This document shows, piece by piece, positions 1 through 4,671 of a stretch of DNA of 7,472 nt. The stretch is from an uncultured Eubacterium sp. (GTDB lineage Bacteria > Bacillota > Clostridia > Peptostreptococcales > Anaerovoracaceae). The notes under the pieces are model-generated. The model did no database searches, was not told where the DNA came from, and saw only the letters and a list, made by a program, of their open reading frames with translations. Position 1 is the first letter of the stretch. Each line of letters begins with the position of its first letter. The stretch is from contig CAJJPZ010000105.1 of the NCBI GenBank assembly GCA_905193765.1, forward strand, positions 1-7,472, written 5' to 3'. Both the position numbers and the translations under genes were made by a program.

Positions 1-2189
1 GGAAGCGTCTTCGCTATTTCGATAAGACCTCTTCCTGCTCTATGTCTCACCGTTACCCTTTCGCTCACTTTCACCAGATTTGAAAAATGAGAGGCCAGAT
101 GGAAAATGCCTGTGCCTGTCTCCGCACCGGCTGCATTTTCAAGGAGAAAATCTATATTCACAGACTTTACTACCCATGGAGTGCCAACCTTTAGATTTTC
201 TCTGAATATGGCTGATATTGCCTCCTCATATGTCCGGCGGCCTTCAGGGCTGTCCGGTATGATACAGCGGTATGTTTCCGCCTCATCCTTTCTTCCTGTA
301 TTCATGAGGGTTTTGTATATGAGGTATCTCACGCTCAGATTGTCCGCAGACAGCTTTATGTTACCCAGTATTTTCATTATGAGTGTGTCAGACTTCTCGC
401 TGTGAAGCCTGCCTGACGCATATTCAGCCACTCTCAGTGCACCGATCTCGATCTCCACTGAATCGCGCTCTGATACGCCAGCTGCAAATTCCAGCACCAG
501 CATCAGATCATCCCGGCTGAAAACATCGCCGGGTATCGTTATCACAGAATCCAGCATAACGAATACTGCGCTGTCCATAAGTTTTTTCATACGGAACAGG
601 CTGAAATATCTGTTCATGAACAGCTCTTTCCTGCCTTGTCCGGCCTTATCCAGCAGACCACCTATCACTTCTTTCAGCGTATATCCGATCCAGCTTCTGT
701 GCTGATCCGTAACCTTGTAATCCGGGAACACTATCTTCTTCAGATACATGTCCCACAGTTCCACACATTCTTCACTGCCTTCCACTGTGACGTCCGCAGG
801 CAGTTCTTTTCTGTACACATCGTCGTAATCAGCTATTATCATTCCCAGCAGCCGTCCCGCCTGCCTTCTTATATCGCCTTCACGATCACACAGAAGGTCA
901 TACAGGAAATGCACTGTATGGAGCTTTTCTTTCTTGGTCATATACGTGCAGTATTCAGACAGTATATTCAGATACGCACGCTGGCTTTTCCATAACTTCT
1001 CGCTCCGTGCCGCCTCCAGCAGGCTTCCGAAAGCGATCTCATTGTTGAATATGCTCATTATCCTGATGTTGTGCTCTATGGCGGTATACTTGATCTGCTC
1101 GACGACTTCCATCCCCATCATCAGAGCTGTATCCTTGCCATCCCTGCCATGGCGATAATCAGTTCCCGTTCCTGCATCCGGATCTGTCACGATCCCCAGA
1201 CTGTGCATGTAATTTTCAAAATCCAGGAGCTTCGCATAGACCTTTTCATACCTGTGCCGCTTGGCCTCGTCCACATTGTCCAGCTTGTTCAGGATGACGT
1301 CGAAGGCTTCCCTGAGCGTGTAGAAATAAACTGTCTCAACGCCGTTCTCTCTTGTGCTCTTGACCCTGAAATCAGCATATATCAGCAGCAGCGACTCCAC
1401 CGAAAGGTTTTCAAGCTCAAGATCCCATGTGGAATGATTGCTTGCGATATGCGCTATCATAGGGACGTCGGTCCTTCGCATCAGGTCGTCTGTATAGTAA
1501 TAGTGCAGATATGGTGTGCGCCTGGCTTCTTCCTGTCTGCAGCCGTATTTTCCCAGATCGTGAGCCGCCGCAGCTGCAGATACAAGCGCTATGTCCACCG
1601 GGACACCGGTACCTCTGAACTGCCGTCCTGCAAAAACAGAAAGGAAATGCACCCCACCTATATGCCCTATAGTATTATATGGTGTGATCTCACGGCTCAG
1701 TCTCATGAATTCGAATATATACCCGTTTTCCCAGAAATCACGGAACCTCCTGTATTCACCGGCACTGACACACCCTTCGATTTCATCATCTTCAAGAAGC
1801 TCGATGTCATCCACAGGTGAAAACCCTCTTTCACTTTTCTCATGAGCCAGCAGTACCCTGTAATGCTCCAGAAAAAAAACAGCGCCCTGCCTGAGCTCAT
1901 CTTTCCTGCATACTGTGAAATTGTCGGGGTAGAGAAACGCCAGTATATCATCGTGTATATATGGCAGCCATCCGCCCTCCGGTTCTGTCGAAAAGCAGTC
2001 CAGCACCGGCCTGAGAGCTTTTTCCAGCGCCACGGCCGAATGGTTGCTGCTGTCATCAAAGGCTTTTATGTGACGTCTCCAGCCTGTTTCCTCCAGGAAG
2101 GAGACCATGCTCCTCCTGTTCATCCTGAGCATCCTGAGTACCCGTTTGTCAAACAGACGCGCTTCTGTATCTTTAATAAAAGTTTTCAT
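1..2189 (-). CDS. Large HD-superfamily protein with helical repeat-like region (C-terminus beyond left edge)
   Basis: The minus strand is open without a stop from the ATG at 2189 to the window edge, giving 729 residues of an incomplete protein. The start is set by GGAGG at 2199-2203, nine bases upstream, and an extended -10 promoter. Residues 1-170 are charged and match no family I know. Residues about 172-280 look like an HD metal-dependent phosphohydrolase: H176 or H181 (HIGGVHF), H210-D211 (AHDLGK), H247, H252 (SNHST) and D272 (YADFR). The order and the ending resemble YqeK-type HD proteins, which hydrolyse dinucleotides such as Ap4A. Residues about 285-330 are a charged helical stretch. 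From about 350 onward the protein appears all-helical, with HEAT-like segments such as REGDIRRQAGRLLG near 437-449. No signal peptide or membrane segment is visible, so it is probably cytoplasmic. I have a tentative memory of long clostridial proteins joining such an HD domain to a nucleotidyltransferase-like domain; the part that would show this lies outside. The substrate is unknown. The reading frame is certain, the HD call is good, and the exact role is open. Confidence 0.85.
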   Translation of the reverse strand, partial: MKTFIKDTEARLFDKRVLRMLRMNRRSMVSFLEETGWRRHIKAFDDSSNHSAVALEKALRPVLDCFSTEPEGGWLPYIHDDILAFLYPDNFTVCRKDELRQGAVFFLEHYRVLLAHEKSERGFSPVDDIELLEDDEIEGCVSAGEYRRFRDFWENGYIFEFMRLSREITPYNTIGHIGGVHFLSVFAGRQFRGTGVPVDIALVSAAAAAHDLGKYGCRQEEARRTPYLHYYYTDDLMRRTDVPMIAHIASNHSTWDLELENLSVESLLLIYADFRVKSTRENGVETVYFYTLREAFDVILNKLDNVDEAKRHRYEKVYAKLLDFENYMHSLGIVTDPDAGTGTDYRHGRDGKDTALMMGMEVVEQIKYTAIEHNIRIMSIFNNEIAFGSLLEAARSEKLWKSQRAYLNILSEYCTYMTKKEKLHTVHFLYDLLCDREGDIRRQAGRLLGMIIADYDDVYRKELPADVTVEGSEECVELWDMYLKKIVFPDYKVTDQHRSWIGYTLKEVIGGLLDKAGQGRKELFMNRYFSLFRMKKLMDSAVFVMLDSVITIPGDVFSRDDLMLVLEFAAGVSERDSVEIEIGALRVAEYASGRLHSEKSDTLIMKILGNIKLSADNLSVRYLIYKTLMNTGRKDEAETYRCIIPDSPEGRRTYEEAISAIFRENLKVGTPWVVKSVNIDFLLENAAGAETGTGIFHLASHFSNLVKVSERVTVRHRAGRGLIEIAKTL

Positions 2190-2220
2190 ACGTTCAAGCC
2201 TCCGCAGAATTGATGATTTT

Positions 2221-2229
2221 ATTATATCA
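2221..2229 (-). promoter_or_regulatory. Extended -10 promoter of the HD-protein gene
   Basis: Read on the minus strand this is TGATATAAT, a perfect TATAAT hexamer with the TG of an extended -10 element. The -35 position, at about 2244-2249, reads TTTTAA and matches the consensus poorly, which is typical when an extended -10 is present. Transcription would start near 2214, giving a leader of about 25 bases that contains the GGAGG at 2199-2203. No hairpin or riboswitch would fit in that leader. Confidence 0.6.
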
Positions 2230-2359
2230 CAAGGTATCATATTTTAAAAGAACGGCGTGTTCCGGGCCCTGCATGTCCCACTTCTGAGACCCTTCAAACC
2301 ATTCATTTTTGAGACATTTATCGGAAAATTACAACTTTTCTTCTCGCCGGTGAAACCCG

Positions 2360-2388
2360 TTGACGGCAAAATAACAAAGTGATATATT
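2360..2388 (+). promoter_or_regulatory. Sigma-A-type promoter of gdhA
   Basis: TTGACG at 2360-2365 and TATATT at 2383-2388 are separated by exactly 17 bases. Each hexamer differs from the sigma-70/sigma-A consensus at one position, so this is a strong housekeeping promoter. Transcription would start near 2395, giving a leader of about 50 bases, too short for most riboswitches. A short palindrome (CCGT-TG-ACGG, 2357-2366) overlaps the -35 element and could be an operator, but arms of this size also occur by chance. Confidence 0.75.
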
Positions 2389-2431
2389 TAATTTAACAAG
2401 GCATTACCAACTTTGCGAAATTTATTTGAAA

Positions 2432-2438
2432 AGAGGAG
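2432..2438 (+). promoter_or_regulatory. gdhA ribosome-binding site
   Basis: AGAGGAG is followed by an eight-base A-rich spacer and ATG at 2447. This settles the gdhA start. The same frame can be read from a TTG at 2426, but that codon lies upstream of the ribosome-binding site, so the seven extra residues would be encoded by the Shine-Dalgarno sequence itself. Confidence 0.85.
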
Positions 2439-2446
2439 AAAAAAAA

Positions 2447-3814
2447 ATGTCAAATTATGTAGAAAGAGTTATTGAACTTTGTAAGCAGAAGAACCCTGGC
2501 GAATTAGAATTTCACCAGACAGTAGAAGAAGTACTGACTTCACTGGCTCCGGTTTGCGATCAGCACCCTGAGTATGAAGCAGCTTCACTTCTGGAAAGAC
2601 TGACTGAGCCTGAAAGAGGAATCACTTTCAGAGTAGTTTGGGTTGACGATGCTGGTAAAGTACAGGTCAACAAAGGTTACAGATACCAGTTCAACAGTGC
2701 TATCGGACCTTACAAAGGCGGTCTGAGATTTGCTCCAAACGTATATCCTGGAATCATCAAGTTCCTCGGATTCGAACAGATCTTCAAGAACAGCTTGACT
2801 GGTCTGCCTATCGGCGGTGGTAAAGGTGGTTCAGACTTCGATCCTAACGGCAAATCAGATGCAGAAGTAATGAGATTCTGCCAGGCATTCATGACTGAAT
2901 TATACAGACACATCGGCCCTAACACTGACGTTCCTGCCGGAGACCTCGGTGTAGGCGGAAGAGAAATCGGATTCCTCTTCGGACAGTACAAGAGAATCGT
3001 TGACAGATACGAAGGTGTTCTCACTGGTAAAGGTATCCCTTACGGCGGACTGCTCGGAAGAGCTGAAGCAACTGGATTCGGTATCGTATGGTACGCAGAA
3101 GAAATGCTGAAGGCTAACGGCGAAGACATGAAAGATAAAGTTGTTGCTATCTCAGGATTCGGTAACGTTGCCTGGGGTTCAGCTTGGAAACTGCAGCAGC
3201 TGGGAGCTAAGTGCGTAACTATTTCAGGTCCGGATGGATACATCTACGATCCAGATGGCATCAACACTGATGAAAAGATCGCATACCTGCTCGACCTGAG
3301 ATCATCAGGAAAGAACATCTGCGCACCTTACGCTGAGAAATTCCCAGGAGCTACTTTCGTAGCAGGCAAGAAGCCTTGGGGCGTATGCAAAGACTTTGAT
3401 GTTAAGGTTGACCTCTTCATCCCATGCGCTATGCAGAATGATGTACATATGGAAGATGCTAAGAACATCGTTGAATCAGGCTGCAAGTTCTACTGTGAAG
3501 GAGCTAACATGCCTACAACTAACGACGCTCTCGTTTACCTGATGGACAACATGACAGCTGTTGGCCCTGCTAAGGCTGCTAACGCTGGTGGTGTTGCCTG
3601 CTCATGCATCGAAATGGGACAGAATGCTGGACACACTGCATTCCAGCATGAGGCAGTTTATGAACAGCTGCACCAGATCATGAGAAACATCTACAACGCT
3701 TGCGCTAAGGCTGGCGAAACTTACTACAATGACAAGAACGCTCTGGTACAGGGTGCTAACATTGCTGGTTTCGAAAGAGTTGCAAATGCTATGATGGAAC
3801 AGGGTTTAGTATAA
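2447..3814 (+). CDS. gdhA: Glutamate dehydrogenase, hexameric (class I) type
   Basis: This cytoplasmic enzyme interconverts glutamate with 2-oxoglutarate and ammonium using NAD(P). The 455-residue product has the usual length of the small hexameric family. The N-terminal substrate domain (about 1-200) has GPYKGGLRF with K90, K114, the catalytic lysine K126 in PIGGGKGG, and the catalytic aspartate D166 in PAGDLGVG. The dinucleotide domain (about 201-375) has GFGNVAWG at 237-244. By memory of C. symbiosum numbering (K89, G90, A163, V377, S380), the glutamate pocket is intact as K90, G91, A164, V383 and S386. The cofactor loop SGPDGYIYD contains P262 and D263 like the NAD-specific C. symbiosum enzyme, but I recall that NADP enzymes can share this loop, so the cofactor is unproven. 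Residues 384-400 deviate from the usual family sequence. All 15 arginines are AGA and no isoleucine is ATA, suggesting high expression. It has its own promoter and terminator and appears monocistronic. Confidence 0.97.
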   Translation: MSNYVERVIELCKQKNPGELEFHQTVEEVLTSLAPVCDQHPEYEAASLLERLTEPERGITFRVVWVDDAGKVQVNKGYRYQFNSAIGPYKGGLRFAPNVYPGIIKFLGFEQIFKNSLTGLPIGGGKGGSDFDPNGKSDAEVMRFCQAFMTELYRHIGPNTDVPAGDLGVGGREIGFLFGQYKRIVDRYEGVLTGKGIPYGGLLGRAEATGFGIVWYAEEMLKANGEDMKDKVVAISGFGNVAWGSAWKLQQLGAKCVTISGPDGYIYDPDGINTDEKIAYLLDLRSSGKNICAPYAEKFPGATFVAGKKPWGVCKDFDVKVDLFIPCAMQNDVHMEDAKNIVESGCKFYCEGANMPTTNDALVYLMDNMTAVGPAKAANAGGVACSCIEMGQNAGHTAFQHEAVYEQLHQIMRNIYNACAKAGETYYNDKNALVQGANIAGFERVANAMMEQGLV

Positions 3815-3844
3815 ATCTCGCAGAGTTTAAACCAATATGCTAAT

Positions 3845-3886
3845 AAAAATCTTCACACAGAGTTCGGTCTGTGTGAAGATTTTTTT
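3845..3886. terminator. Bidirectional intrinsic terminator between gdhA and the thioesterase gene
   Basis: An uninterrupted 12-bp stem pairs 3850-3861 with 3868-3879 around a six-base GTTCGG loop, and A-T pairs extend it further. On the plus strand it is followed by a T-run (3880-3886), 31 bases after the gdhA stop. On the minus strand the A-run at 3845-3849 becomes a T-run, and the hairpin lies about 43 bases past the thioesterase stop. One element can therefore end both convergent transcripts. Confidence 0.93.
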
Positions 3887-3928
3887 GTATAAATTTGCTA
3901 TGTGTTTTTATGATTTTACTGTCCCGCT

Positions 3929-4627
3929 TTATTCACCGCAGGCCTGGAAAATGACTGTGCCATCAGGGAATTTCCCCTGGATCACATATCCCCCCTCCTG
4001 CCTTTCGCTGTAGATATATATCTCATCTCCCAGGCGGCTCTCTTTCGCAAAATAGATGTTGAATTCAGTGAACACATCATTTCCGGTCGCTTCGCATGCC
4101 ATCTCCACATATCTGCAGTTGTTGACATGCCTGTTGACGTCTATATCAGCCTCAGTCACCTTATGTATAGTTATAAGTTCAGGCTGCTTCTCGTGGATCT
4201 TGTCGAAACCTTTTCCCAGTGCCTTTTCACTGCGGTACTCACCCTGAAAATCTATGTCTGTCCTGGCGATCTTTCTTGTCCTGAAGTTTATTATGCACCA
4301 CTGACTGGTTCCCTCCATAACGACATTTTCTTCACTGTCCCTGATATAGTAATCACGTCCGTATGTGACTGCCTTCCGCGGTCTCGGGAAAGTCTCCAGA
4401 TAATACTCTGATTCAGGATCGATACCTTTTCTGAGTTCGAATTTCAGTTTTGACAGCACCCAGATATGATCGTTCTTCATAAGATCGTCTATACCTGCCC
4501 CCAGTATCTCCGCATGAGCTATTGATATATTCTCTATCATATGAAACAGTGATGCTGCCTTCAGATATCCTCCTCTTCCAAGATCCTCACTGTCTATCCT
4601 GGCTTCCTGCCTGTATCCGATCACCAT
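3929..4627 (-). CDS. Acyl-ACP thioesterase (FatA/FatB family)
   Basis: The product has 232 residues, as expected for bacterial members of this double-hotdog family. Such enzymes hydrolyse fatty acyl groups from acyl carrier protein in the cytoplasm, releasing free fatty acids. The first hotdog (about 1-130) has the helix near 20-45, the conserved stretch HIWVLSKLKFELRK at 54-67 and the TSQWCIINFRTRKI segment at 107-120. The second hotdog carries the catalytic motif DIDVNRHVNNCRYVEM, residues 161-176, with D163, N165 and H167 as the expected active-site group. No signal peptide or membrane segment is visible. The start has AGGAGG at 4635-4640, seven bases upstream. It lies 44 bases after a large permease gene on the same strand with no clear promoter between them, so co-transcription is likely. 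The preferred chain length cannot be read from sequence; possible roles are fatty-acid release for membrane tuning or turnover. Confidence 0.92.
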   Translation of the reverse strand: MVIGYRQEARIDSEDLGRGGYLKAASLFHMIENISIAHAEILGAGIDDLMKNDHIWVLSKLKFELRKGIDPESEYYLETFPRPRKAVTYGRDYYIRDSEENVVMEGTSQWCIINFRTRKIARTDIDFQGEYRSEKALGKGFDKIHEKQPELITIHKVTEADIDVNRHVNNCRYVEMACEATGNDVFTEFNIYFAKESRLGDEIYIYSERQEGGYVIQGKFPDGTVIFQACGE

Positions 4628-4671
4628 CTTTTTTCCTCCTTAATGTATACGTAATATGGCCCTGAAAATCA

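Larger units (their letters stand above)
2190..2446. other. Divergent intergenic region between the HD-protein gene and gdhA
   Basis: These 257 bp separate two genes that point away from each other. The left part holds the promoter and ribosome-binding site of the HD-protein gene. The right part holds the gdhA promoter, about 50 bases of leader and the gdhA ribosome-binding site. The middle, about 2230-2359, has no credible ORF, tRNA or long hairpin. It contains an imperfect dyad at 2264-2279 centred on TGCA, and TGAGAC twice, at 2285 and 2310, 25 bases apart. These could be protein-binding sites, but nothing identifies a regulator. Confidence 0.7.

Noticed and set aside
1071..1820. 249-residue plus-strand ORF
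   Set aside because: It lies wholly antisense to the HD-protein frame, which is open for 729 codons with a promoter, a ribosome-binding site and recognisable motifs. The antisense product has no family features.
1703..2059. 118-residue minus-strand ORF
   Set aside because: It is in a different frame on the same strand as the HD-protein gene, and the product is low-complexity with Trp/Arg-rich, non-natural composition.
2357..2366. Ten-base palindrome CCGTTGACGG over the gdhA -35 element as an operator
   Set aside because: The arms are only four bases and half the sequence is dictated by the -35 hexamer, so there is too little evidence to call it a binding site.
2426..2446. Upstream TTG start for gdhA
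   Set aside because: It would place the ribosome-binding site inside the coding region. The ATG at 2447 has AGAGGAG at correct spacing and gives the usual family N-terminus.
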